The translations under genes and the position numbers were made by a program. A stretch of 23,458 nucleotides of DNA, taken from positions 1-23,458 of the forward strand of contig BNVH01000064.1 in the NCBI GenBank assembly GCA_025997955.1, in the 5' to 3' direction. Shown here piece after piece: positions 1 to 6,994 of this stretch; within the stretch, counting starts at the first letter, position 1, and every line of letters begins with the position of its first letter. This DNA is from Synergistales bacterium (GTDB lineage Bacteria; Synergistota; Synergistia; Synergistales; Aminobacteriaceae). The notes under the pieces were generated by a model. The model did no database searches and had not been told where the DNA came from. It saw nothing but the letters and a program-made list of their open reading frames with translations.

Positions 1-240
1 CTCATTACGAGTTCTTTCCAAAGAATATCCTTGTTTATTCGCTCCACTTTTGTTTTGCTTGTTCCACTCAGGTTTAACACACCCTTTGTTTTCGCGTTTC
101 AGACACCGAGTTTGTTTTAATATATTTCACAAAATCTATTTTACAATATATAGCTAAAAATCGCGAATGCGCAAAAGAAAAAACCGAGCCGGAAAAAGCC
201 TCCGCTCAGAATGGACGTTTTGTACGAGGAGGTAGAATCC
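1..240. other. AT-rich stretch without a recognisable gene
   Basis: No open frame here has convincing start, ribosome binding site and composition. The stretch is AT-rich and probably holds the promoter region for the small ORF at 241; a TACAAT at 142-147 resembles a -10 element, but no good -35 lies at the right distance. A CCTCC at 199-203 could pair with the GGAGG at 228-232 and mask that ribosome binding site; the pairing is only five bases long. Confidence 0.4.
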
Positions 241-270
241 ATGGAAGCCAGAGTTCCTACAAAAACATAG
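241..270 (+). CDS. putative nine-codon leader ORF (MEARVPTKT)
   Basis: An ATG at 241 sits 8 bases after GAGGAGGT (226-233), the strongest ribosome binding site in this part of the window. It opens a nine-codon frame, MEARVPTKT, ending at TAG 268-270. That stop codon lies inside the 5' arm of the terminator hairpin at 267-292. A ribosome finishing this ORF would therefore cover the 5' arm, the geometry of a translation-linked attenuator. The peptide has no run of one amino acid that would name a regulated pathway. That it is translated is inference from the ribosome binding site; it could also be the remnant of a longer gene. Confidence 0.4.
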   Translation: MEARVPTKT

Positions 271-297
271 CCCCCATTATTTGGCGGGCTATTTTTT
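267..297 (+). terminator. Rho-independent terminator-like hairpin
   Basis: ATAGCCC (267-273) pairs with GGGCTAT (286-292) and is followed by a run of T to 297. It separates the leader ORF at 241 from the -10 element at 319 and the downstream deacylase gene. The opposite strand also has a short T tract beyond the stem, so weak bidirectional function is possible. Confidence 0.65.
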
Positions 298-318
298 ATT
301 TCTGGGGCGGCGATAGTG

Positions 319-324
319 TATAAT
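319..324 (+). promoter_or_regulatory. putative -10 element (TATAAT) for the deacylase-dnaX operon
   Basis: A consensus TATAAT lies just beyond the terminator at 267-297 and 45 bases upstream of the small ORF at 369. The -35 position holds only a T-rich, poorly matching sequence, so promoter strength is uncertain. Transcription would start near 331. Confidence 0.45.
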
Positions 325-368
325 CTATTGAAGAAAACGGGGAACAACCTGAGAAGGGATTGTGCCTT

Positions 369-392
369 ATGAGGCTATACCAACTGATATGA
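369..392 (+). CDS. putative seven-codon leader ORF coupled to the deacylase start (MRLYQLI)
   Basis: The GAAGGG at 353-358 lies 10 bases before an ATG at 369, which is normal spacing. This ATG is out of frame with the deacylase and reads MRLYQLI, then TGA at 390-392. The TGA overlaps the ATG at 389 of the deacylase as ATGA. The arrangement suggests translational coupling and makes 389 the better start for the larger gene, because the GTG at 362 is only three bases from the ribosome binding site. A sequencing frameshift is a less likely alternative. Confidence 0.4.
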   Translation: MRLYQLI

Positions 393-1744
393 ACAATATA
401 CGCGCCGACTTACTTATAAAAAACGGCATGTTTTACGGAATGACAGGCGACTCTGACAAAAACGGCGCCATAGCCAACGTCGCAGTCAAAGACGGAAAAA
501 TCGCGGCCATAGCCTCGCCGGGCGCCTTAGACGCCTTTGAGTACGCGAAAGTTTTTGACGCATCGGGCATGGTCGTCGCCCCGGGTTTTGTGGATATTCA
601 TATTCACGACGAGGACTTCGCGGACGAGGACACCGTGCAGCATTGTATGATAAAGCAGGGTGTGACGAGCGCGTTGGCGGGCAACTGCGGCCTTGGGCCC
701 CTCTTCGCCGCGAGCGCGAAAGCGCGTGAGCATCCTTGGATAAACTTGGCCTATCTAATCGGAAACTGCGTTCTGCGCGAGGCTGTGGGAAGAACTGACA
801 ACTACACGGCCGCTACGGAGGGCGAGATAAGCCGGATGAAGACACTACTTCGTGAAGGGATGAAGCAGGGCGCTAAGGGGCTTTCCTTGGGGCTTGAGTA
901 CGCGCCCGGCGCTTCGTATGAGGAGCTTTCCGCGCTTTTTGGTGTGGTGAGCGAGTTCGAGGGGCGCATAGTCGCGGCTCACATCCGCTACGACGACGAG
1001 CGTTCGCCTCAGTCCATAGAAGAGGTTATACGCTTAGCGGAGGAAAGCGGCGTCCGTGTCCAAGTGTCGCATCTGGGCAGTATGACGATGGGGCGCACTC
1101 GTCTTTGCGCGGATATTATCGCGCTCGCCGCGCTAAGGGGCGTGGATGTATCGTTTGACTGTTATCCATATGACGCGTTTTGTACATACGCCGGAAGCGC
1201 CGTCTATGACCGATTTGCTGAGCGATATAGTAAGGGGGCCGAATGCCTTGAGGCCGTATCGGGGAAGTTCAAAAACCAGAGGTTGACGTCTGAAACATTG
1301 GCCGAAATGCGCGCTCAAGAGCCGAACGCCCTTATTGTAGCTTACGTCATGGACAAAGACGAAATAGAAGAATGCATAGCGAGGCCCGACTGCGTTGTGG
1401 CGTCGGACGCCCTGAGCATGGGCGGCGGCGCGCACCCTCGCGTAGCCGGGACGTTTCCCCGCGCGCTTGGCATACTCAGAAAAAAAGGTTATTCCTGGAG
1501 CGACGCGCTCGCTAAGGTCACGGTAATGCCGGCTATGCGAGCCATGCTTGACGCGGGGCGGCTGTATGAGCTCGCTAACGCGGATATTACGGTGTTTGAC
1601 CCGGACGGCTTCACTGACCGCTCTACTTTCCAAGAGCCATTCCTGCCGAGTGCGGGGCTGAAGTTGGTCGTCATAAACGGGAGAATCGCTTTTGAGGACG
1701 GCAAAATCGCGTCCGAAAAGAACGGGAAGTTCGTAAGGGCTTAA
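389..1744 (+). CDS. N-acyl-D-amino-acid deacylase / D-aminoacylase-type amidohydrolase
   Basis: A metal-dependent hydrolase of the amidohydrolase superfamily, expected to remove N-acyl groups from D-amino acids or to cleave related amides in the cytoplasm. Numbering from the GTG at 362, the metal motif HIH is at residues 80-82 in GFVDIHIHDED, the family motif GNCG at 107-110 supplies the bridging Cys109, GLEYAPG is at 178-183, His207 and His237 (SHL) follow, and Asp350 with the HPR around 360 completes the site. At about 450-460 residues it is slightly shorter than typical members. I chose ATG 389 because homologues begin close to DLLIKNG and because of the coupling to the ORF at 369; GTG 362 remains possible. 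It is 46 bases upstream of dnaX on the same strand and probably cotranscribed. The exact substrate cannot be read from sequence; amino-acid fermentation would make a D-amino-acid scavenging role sensible. Confidence 0.85.
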   Translation: MNNIRADLLIKNGMFYGMTGDSDKNGAIANVAVKDGKIAAIASPGALDAFEYAKVFDASGMVVAPGFVDIHIHDEDFADEDTVQHCMIKQGVTSALAGNCGLGPLFAASAKAREHPWINLAYLIGNCVLREAVGRTDNYTAATEGEISRMKTLLREGMKQGAKGLSLGLEYAPGASYEELSALFGVVSEFEGRIVAAHIRYDDERSPQSIEEVIRLAEESGVRVQVSHLGSMTMGRTRLCADIIALAALRGVDVSFDCYPYDAFCTYAGSAVYDRFAERYSKGAECLEAVSGKFKNQRLTSETLAEMRAQEPNALIVAYVMDKDEIEECIARPDCVVASDALSMGGGAHPRVAGTFPRALGILRKKGYSWSDALAKVTVMPAMRAMLDAGRLYELANADITVFDPDGFTDRSTFQEPFLPSAGLKLVVINGRIAFEDGKIASEKNGKFVRA

Positions 1745-1790
1745 AACAATAGACCAACGGTTCTACGACTCGATTAAGGGGGCGTGCGGT

Positions 1791-3566
1791 TTGGGGGTTT
1801 CGCTTTACAGGCGTTACAGGCCTCAAAGATTCTGCGAAGTGTCGGCTCAGGGCGCGGCTCTTGAGGTCTTAACCAGAAGCCTCGAGAAGTCGCGTGTCTC
1901 TCACGCTTACCTTTTTTCAGGCCCGCGTGGCTGCGGCAAAACCACGGTGGCGCGAATCTTGGCCAAGGCGCTCAACTGCGCCTCTCCGATAAAAGACGAA
2001 TCCGCCCATAGCTACGAGCCCTGCTGCCTATGCGAACATTGCCGCGCCATCACGGCCGGCGAAAGCCTCGACGTCATCGAGATAGACGGCGCGTCCAACA
2101 ACGGCGTGGACGAGGTGCGCGAACTAAAAAACCACGTTGCTCTCGCCCCGTTCTCCGCCCGCTTCAAGGTCTATATAATAGACGAAGTCCATATGTTATC
2201 CACGGCGGCGTTCAACGCGTTGCTCAAGACTCTTGAGGAACCGCCCGATTGCGTGGTCTTTATACTCGCCACCACGGAGGCGCATAAAGTTCCGCTCACA
2301 ATCCGCTCTCGCTGTCAGCACATACCTTTTCACAGAATAGACGCGCGCTCTATTTTTGACAGGCTCGTAACAGTGGCCGAGGCCGAGTCCATAAAATGCC
2401 AAAGCGAAGCCATGTGGGAGATAGCGCGCTTCGCCGACGGAGCTCTGCGCGACGCTCTGTCGATGTTCGAGCAAGTGGCCAATCTCGGCAAGGACGAATT
2501 GGGTTTGGCCGACGTGGAGTCTGTCTTAGGGCAGGGGAGCAGGGCGTCTATAGAGCGTTGGTTCTCCTCATGGCGCGACGGGGACGCGTCGTCGTTCGTG
2601 GCTCTAAACAAAATGCTCGCGGGGGGCGCGAGCGGCGCGCGGTTTTTGGAGGAGCTCTTCACGCTCTCTCGCGATCTTTGGCTCGCCTCGTCGGGCAACC
2701 CCGCGCCCATATTAGACGCGCTTGACGCCTCGGCGCAAGAAAAAGAATATCTTCTGTCCGAGGCCCCAAAATGGGACAGAAAAGAACTCTCTTCTATAAT
2801 GGACTTTTTGGCCTCTCTCATGCCGGCCGCGCGCCTCGGCATGAGGACGGACGTACTGAGCGGACTCCTGATGTCGCGCATGGAAAAAATCGGCGCGCCA
2901 AAACCATCGCAAACACACGTAGAGGCGAGCTCTGTCCGCACGGAACCAGTTCGCCCGGAACCCGTTGCTCCCGAAAGCGCGCCGCAAGAAACGGGCGACC
3001 CTTGGTCGCCCCTGCCGCCGGTCGATACATGGACGCCATGCGACGATGACTTATGGCAAAACGCTTTGCGATTGCTAAAAGAAAACGAATTCCCGCTCTA
3101 CTGCGGGCTTTTTGACGCAACGCCTTTTATGGTGGAGGGGTTTTTCATTATAAAAACCGCTCACCGCTACGCTTATGAGACTTTGCGCGTGGAGCGGAAT
3201 AGAATCAATCTAAAAAAACGCCTGAGTGAGATTTTCGACGAGATAGAGATAGTTTTGACCTACGAAAATCTCTTCGCGATTTGCGCGCTTCCGTCGCAAA
3301 AGGCGCCCGTAAAGCGCAAATCATCCAAAAAAACCCCGCCTTCGCCTGGACCAAACGCTATAGAGACGGAGGAGACCTCACCTGAGCAACCCAAGACGCC
3401 CATGCCAAGCAGCCCAAGCAGCCCAAGAAGCTCGCAAACCCGCTTTGACGAGGTCGTCGGTGAGGCCGCTAGGTGGCTTGGCGCTGATATTCTCCTGACG
3501 CGCAGGGGCGATACCGAAACTGAGGGCGAAGACGGCGACGCGACAGAGGGCGACGAGTTATTATAA
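1791..3566 (+). CDS. dnaX: DNA polymerase III subunits tau and gamma
   Basis: The clamp-loader ATPase that loads the sliding clamp at the replication fork. The AAA+ core is clear: Walker A GPRGCGKT at residues 44-51, the zinc-binding cysteines C63, C78/C79, C81 and C84, the Walker B IIDEVHML around 129-136, and the sensor/arginine region ATTEAHKVPLTIRSRCQ at 160-176. Residues 390-430 are a Pro-rich linker; a tau-like C-terminal part follows, with Lys/Pro/Ser-rich low complexity and a short PSSPSSP repeat, and an acidic end. The start is TTG, eight bases after AAGGGGG (1776-1782). The full product is 591 residues. A frameshift cassette at 3212-3272 (listed separately) would give a 479-residue gamma-like form. 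The usual neighbours ybaB and recR are not present downstream. Confidence 0.96.
   Translation: MGVSLYRRYRPQRFCEVSAQGAALEVLTRSLEKSRVSHAYLFSGPRGCGKTTVARILAKALNCASPIKDESAHSYEPCCLCEHCRAITAGESLDVIEIDGASNNGVDEVRELKNHVALAPFSARFKVYIIDEVHMLSTAAFNALLKTLEEPPDCVVFILATTEAHKVPLTIRSRCQHIPFHRIDARSIFDRLVTVAEAESIKCQSEAMWEIARFADGALRDALSMFEQVANLGKDELGLADVESVLGQGSRASIERWFSSWRDGDASSFVALNKMLAGGASGARFLEELFTLSRDLWLASSGNPAPILDALDASAQEKEYLLSEAPKWDRKELSSIMDFLASLMPAARLGMRTDVLSGLLMSRMEKIGAPKPSQTHVEASSVRTEPVRPEPVAPESAPQETGDPWSPLPPVDTWTPCDDDLWQNALRLLKENEFPLYCGLFDATPFMVEGFFIIKTAHRYAYETLRVERNRINLKKRLSEIFDEIEIVLTYENLFAICALPSQKAPVKRKSSKKTPPSPGPNAIETEETSPEQPKTPMPSSPSSPRSSQTRFDEVVGEAARWLGADILLTRRGDTETEGEDGDATEGDELL
3212..3272 (+). 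other. putative programmed -1 ribosomal frameshift signal in dnaX
   Basis: The in-frame slippery heptamer A AAA AAA lies at 3212-3218: the codons are CTA AAA AAA, with AAA at codons 475 and 476. Nine bases later GAGATTTTCG (3228-3237) finds its exact reverse complement CGAAAATCTC at 3263-3272, giving a 10-bp stem with a 25-base loop. After a -1 slip the frame reads Thr-Pro-Glu and stops at TGA 3227-3229, yielding a 479-residue product. A GGAG at 3191-3194 could act as an upstream stimulator but is 17 bases away. The parts match the known E. coli dnaX frameshift site; use in this organism is inference. Confidence 0.7.
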
Positions 3567-3698
3567 GAGGAGCGTTGACGGATTCGTTAAGCCGTAATTC
3601 CTTCTTGCGCAAAATACCGATTTAAAACACGCCCTATTCTGATTTAATATCGTATTATCTATCTATTTTTATATCAAATCAGAAGAGGTGGTTTTCTT
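3567..3698 (+). promoter_or_regulatory. intergenic region with an inverted repeat in front of the permease
   Basis: The arm at 3638-3650 (TCTGATTTAATAT) and the arm at 3671-3683 (ATATCAAATCAGA) are reverse complements at 12 of 13 positions, with a 20-base AT-rich spacer. The right arm ends exactly where the ribosome binding site AGAGGTGG (3684-3691) begins. It may be an RNA hairpin next to the ribosome binding site or a repressor operator. No convincing -35/-10 pair could be assigned. Confidence 0.5.
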
Positions 3699-5003
3699 AT
3701 GTGGAGTAATCCTGTGGTTATATCCGTTATAGTTATGATCGCGCTTTGTCTCTTGAATCTCAACGTTCTTCTGGCTATTCTGTTTTCCGCGCTTGTGGCG
3801 GGCTATGCCGCCGGGATGTCGATGGGCGACGCCATCGGCATTTTGATAAACGGCATGGGGGGCAACGCCGAAACGGCTTTGAGCTATGTCTTGTTGGGGA
3901 TTCTCGCCTCGGCTATCAGCGCTACTGGCTTAGCGCAGCTCGCCTGCAAAAAACTCGCTTCTGTCGTGCATGGACGAAAGTATTTCCTGCTTATGACTAT
4001 TGCCGTATTTACGTGTTTTTCTCAAAACCTTGTTCCGATACACATAGCCTTTATCCCTATTCTCATCCCGCCGCTACTGAGCCTTTTCAACAAGCTCGAA
4101 ATAGACCGCAGAAGCGTGGCATGCGCCCTCACATTTGGTCTTAAAGCTCCCTACATCGTGTTGCCGTTTGGGTTTGGTATGATATTTCACACCATCCTGT
4201 CGGCTGAGATGGGGAACAACGGCTTGGTCATAGACAAGACTACCGTATGGAATTTTACATGGATTTTGGGCGTAGGCATGGTATTGGGGCTTCTCGTAGC
4301 GATATTCTTCTCCTACACAAAGAGCCGTAAGTATGATGATGTTGAATTGGCCGGTCTAAAAGGCGAGAAGATAACGGACACTTTCAATTTCGCTCATACA
4401 GCTACTCTTGTGGCGGTATTCTTGGCTTTCGGCGTTCAGCTTTACACGGACTCCCTGCCGCTCGGCGCATTGGCCGCGCTTGCCCTGATGACTGTGACCG
4501 GCGCCATCAAATGGAAAGAATTGGAACTTTCCGTCGAGGGCGGCATGAAACTCATGGGGCTGATAGCTTTTATCATGCTCGTAGCCGCCGGTTACGGCGC
4601 GGTCATTCGCGAGAGTAAGGGTGTGGATGAGCTTGTCAAGGCCGTCGTGGGCATGGTCGGCGGAAGCAAGGTCTGGGGCGCGTTCTTGATGCTTCTTATC
4701 GGGCTTCTCGTTACGATGGGCATAGGCACGTCCTTTGGGACAATCCCCGTCGTGGCCGCAATCTATTGTCCGCTTTCCGTTGAGCTCGGCTTCAGCGTAG
4801 GCGCGACGGTCTGTATCCTCGCCGCGGCGGCGGCGCTCGGCGACGCGGGCTCCCCGGCGTCAGACTCGACACTCGGGCCCACATCAGGCCTCAACGCCGA
4901 CGGACAGCACAGCCACATCTGGGACACTTGCGTCCCGACGTTTTTGCACTACAATATCCCGCTGATAATTTTCAGCATGATCGGCGCTCTGTATTTATTC
5001 TAA
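3699..5003 (+). CDS. YuiF-type permease (NhaC/Na+-H+ antiporter-related, putative amino-acid transporter)
   Basis: A polytopic inner-membrane protein of 434 residues with about ten to twelve hydrophobic segments. The stretch SQNLVPIHIAFIPILIPPLL (residues 109-128) and the following LDRR-like and GLKAPY segments closely resemble the Bacillus YuiF family (COG2056), described as Na+/H+-antiporter-related and proposed to carry histidine or similar amino acids. A second conserved region, GDAGSPASDSTLGPTSGLN, lies near the C-terminus and resembles the NhaC-type helix break. The ATG is seven bases after AGAGGTGG. The gene stands alone between dnaX and the opposing citrate lyase operon and ends at a terminator. 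The substrate is inferred from family annotation only. Confidence 0.8.
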   Translation: MWSNPVVISVIVMIALCLLNLNVLLAILFSALVAGYAAGMSMGDAIGILINGMGGNAETALSYVLLGILASAISATGLAQLACKKLASVVHGRKYFLLMTIAVFTCFSQNLVPIHIAFIPILIPPLLSLFNKLEIDRRSVACALTFGLKAPYIVLPFGFGMIFHTILSAEMGNNGLVIDKTTVWNFTWILGVGMVLGLLVAIFFSYTKSRKYDDVELAGLKGEKITDTFNFAHTATLVAVFLAFGVQLYTDSLPLGALAALALMTVTGAIKWKELELSVEGGMKLMGLIAFIMLVAAGYGAVIRESKGVDELVKAVVGMVGGSKVWGAFLMLLIGLLVTMGIGTSFGTIPVVAAIYCPLSVELGFSVGATVCILAAAAALGDAGSPASDSTLGPTSGLNADGQHSHIWDTCVPTFLHYNIPLIIFSMIGALYLF

Positions 5004-5020
5004 TTAATTCTATACAATCA

Positions 5021-5057
5021 AGACGATAGGGGCATTGACGGCCCCCTATCGTCTTTG
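5021..5057. terminator. terminator between convergent genes
   Basis: AGACGATAGGGG (5021-5032) pairs perfectly with CCCCTATCGTCT (5043-5054) across a 10-base loop, followed by TTT. It lies between the permease on the plus strand and the minus-strand citrate lyase operon, and its symmetry would allow it to serve both, although T tracts on either side are short. Confidence 0.8.
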
Positions 5058-5099
5058 AAAAGCTAACGCTAACCATCTACAACAATTTGCCTATAGTAC

Positions 5100-5399
5100 T
5101 TATAGTGAGATTTCCTTTGCCTCAAATATCTTTAAAACCGAACCGTCCTGGGCCAAGAGGTCCTTACGCGCCTCTTTGAACGCAGCTAAGTGAGCGGACT
5201 TCAGATGCGCCCTCAACGAATCGGCGTCCGTCCACTCCTCGACAAACTGCAAAGTCACGTCGTCCTCGGCCGACAAAAAAAGCTCGTAGCGAATGCAGCC
5301 TTTTTCCTTGCGCGTCGCCTCAACGGCGGGGTGCGACAGCTCGACTATTTTTTCCCTCGAACCAGGGGCGCTCTTGAACTTGGCTGTTACGACAATCAT
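5100..5399 (-). CDS. ABM-domain (YgiN-like) small monooxygenase
   Basis: A 99-residue protein made of a single antibiotic-biosynthesis-monooxygenase fold: it begins MIVVTAKFKS, has the central GCIRYELFLSAEDD and the motif EEWTDADSLRAHLKSAH with the conserved His, the usual layout of YgiN-type quinol monooxygenases or LsrG-like enzymes. Members act on quinols or small oxidised metabolites, often without a cofactor. The ATG has AAGGAG (5410-5415 on the minus strand) ten bases upstream. It lies 29 bases after citF and is probably the last gene of that operon. An oxygen-linked role looks odd in a presumed anaerobe; some ABM proteins act as isomerases or as binding proteins, so the reaction here is open. 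Confidence 0.8.
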   Translation of the reverse strand: MIVVTAKFKSAPGSREKIVELSHPAVEATRKEKGCIRYELFLSAEDDVTLQFVEEWTDADSLRAHLKSAHLAAFKEARKDLLAQDGSVLKIFEAKEISL

Positions 5400-5428
5400 A
5401 AACCAATCACTCCTTCAAGTTAGAATTT

Positions 5429-6994
5429 TTAAACCACTTTATACACGCTATCAAGCAGCGTGCCGTCGCGGTTTTCCACCACGGCTACCACGCGGCTTTC
5501 GTCGGCCATTGGCTTGTCCGGAACGCCTGTGAGCGCCTCAATCTCCGCCTTGAGCTCTCTTATGTCCTTTACGGGGAGCTTGGCGTCGCGCGCTCGCCTT
5601 ATGAGGTCTTCGCGTCGCGGGTTTATGCATACTCCGCGCTCCGTGACGAACGCGCCTATGGTCTCGCCCGGGGTGCAGACGGTCGTCACTCTTTCTTTGA
5701 TAGTCGGGACTCCGCCCCTGAAGGAGGGCGCCACTATGACGGCGCACTTCGCGCCCGCCGCGGTGTCCGGGTGTCCGCCTATAGCGCCTCGCAAGACGCC
5801 GTCATGACCTGTTTGCACGTTGACGTTGAAGTCCGTGTCTATTTCGAGCGCGGCCAATATGACCATGTCGAGGTTGTGAGCCGCGCAGCCTTTGTTGAAG
5901 GGGTTGGCGTAGCATGACACGTCTATTTCGATGTGGTTTGGGTTGCGCGTCATGGAGTCGGTCACGGACTTGTCGAAGCTCTGCACGTCGAGCATGGCCT
6001 CGAAGTAACCCTCCTCCAGCATCTCTATCATATAGCCTGACATGCCGCCGAGCCCAAAACTCCCCTTGATTTTATTCTCTTTCATATAGTCCTTCACGAA
6101 AGCCGCGACAGCGAGGCTCGCTCCGCCCGCTCCGACCTGAAAGGAGCAGCCGTTCGTCATAAGCCCGGAGGCTTTGAGGAGGTCGAACGCGTTGCGCGCG
6201 GTTTTGAGGTCTACCGGGTTGCGGCTTATCTTGACCGCGCCCGTCGCTATCTTGCTCGCTTCGCCTATGCTATCCACCAACAGGACTTGATCCACGAGAT
6301 ATTGCGGTATGGATATGCGCGGCCTCAGAGGATAGTCCATAATATTGTCCGTGACGGCTATGACGTGACGCGCGTATCGCGCGTCAAGCTGAGCGTAGCC
6401 GAGCGACCCGCAGGCCGCTCTCCCGGCGCTGCCCGTCATATTGCCATATTTGTCGCAGGCCGGAGCGCCGAGAAACGCCACGTCTATGGCGATATCGCCC
6501 TGCTCTATGGCGCGCGCGCGTCCGCCGTGGCTTCGCAGCACGACTGGTATTTCTATTTCGCCGTTAGATATGGCGCGTCCTACCTCACCCCGCGCTCCGC
6601 TCGAAAAAAGCCGCGTCACAAGGCCGCTTCTTATATAGTCGGCCACGAAGTCGTGGCTGTCTGGGAGGGAGCTTGGCGCAAGAGTCAAATTTTTGAACCC
6701 CATATCGCTCAAAGCCCTTAAAATCAAAGGTATGACCGCGTCGCCGCCGCGCAGATGGTGATGAAACGATATTGTCATGCCGGATTCTAAACCGCTTCGC
6801 TCTATGGCTCGCTTTATGTCGCTTGTCACCTTGTCGTGACGCGGAGCTTGGGGGTGAATTGGGCGAGACTTTATTGCCGGGGAGGTCAGTTTCCGGTCAA
6901 GGTACGCGAAAGGGGAGACGTAGGGCTCAAATTTTCCCACGCCCGGAATCTCCTCCGGCACCAAACGGGCGAGTGAATTTTTTATCATTTTCAT
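5429..6994 (-). CDS. citF: citrate lyase alpha subunit (citrate:acetyl-ACP transferase)
   Basis: The alpha subunit transfers the acyl carrier protein from acetate to citrate in the citrate lyase complex, forming citryl-ACP. The 521-residue length matches CitF. Family signatures include SFHHHLRGGDAVIPL near residue 76, the VTDNIMDYPLRPRISIPQYLVD segment in the middle and the C-terminal GAFVTERGVCINPRREDL that is typical of CitF and CoA-transferase-like folds. Its ATG overlaps the citE stop by four bases (ATGA), so translation is coupled. It belongs to the minus-strand order citD-citE-citF-ABM. Citramalate lyase alpha subunits are very similar, so the substrate could be citramalate; this matters in bacteria that ferment glutamate. 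Confidence 0.93.
   Translation of the reverse strand: MKMIKNSLARLVPEEIPGVGKFEPYVSPFAYLDRKLTSPAIKSRPIHPQAPRHDKVTSDIKRAIERSGLESGMTISFHHHLRGGDAVIPLILRALSDMGFKNLTLAPSSLPDSHDFVADYIRSGLVTRLFSSGARGEVGRAISNGEIEIPVVLRSHGGRARAIEQGDIAIDVAFLGAPACDKYGNMTGSAGRAACGSLGYAQLDARYARHVIAVTDNIMDYPLRPRISIPQYLVDQVLLVDSIGEASKIATGAVKISRNPVDLKTARNAFDLLKASGLMTNGCSFQVGAGGASLAVAAFVKDYMKENKIKGSFGLGGMSGYMIEMLEEGYFEAMLDVQSFDKSVTDSMTRNPNHIEIDVSCYANPFNKGCAAHNLDMVILAALEIDTDFNVNVQTGHDGVLRGAIGGHPDTAAGAKCAVIVAPSFRGGVPTIKERVTTVCTPGETIGAFVTERGVCINPRREDLIRRARDAKLPVKDIRELKAEIEALTGVPDKPMADESRVVAVVENRDGTLLDSVYKVV

Noticed and set aside
3327..3333. A second run of seven A in dnaX as a slippage site
   Set aside because: The run begins at a first codon position, so it does not form an in-frame -1 heptamer; slippage by RNA polymerase is possible but has less support than the site at 3212.
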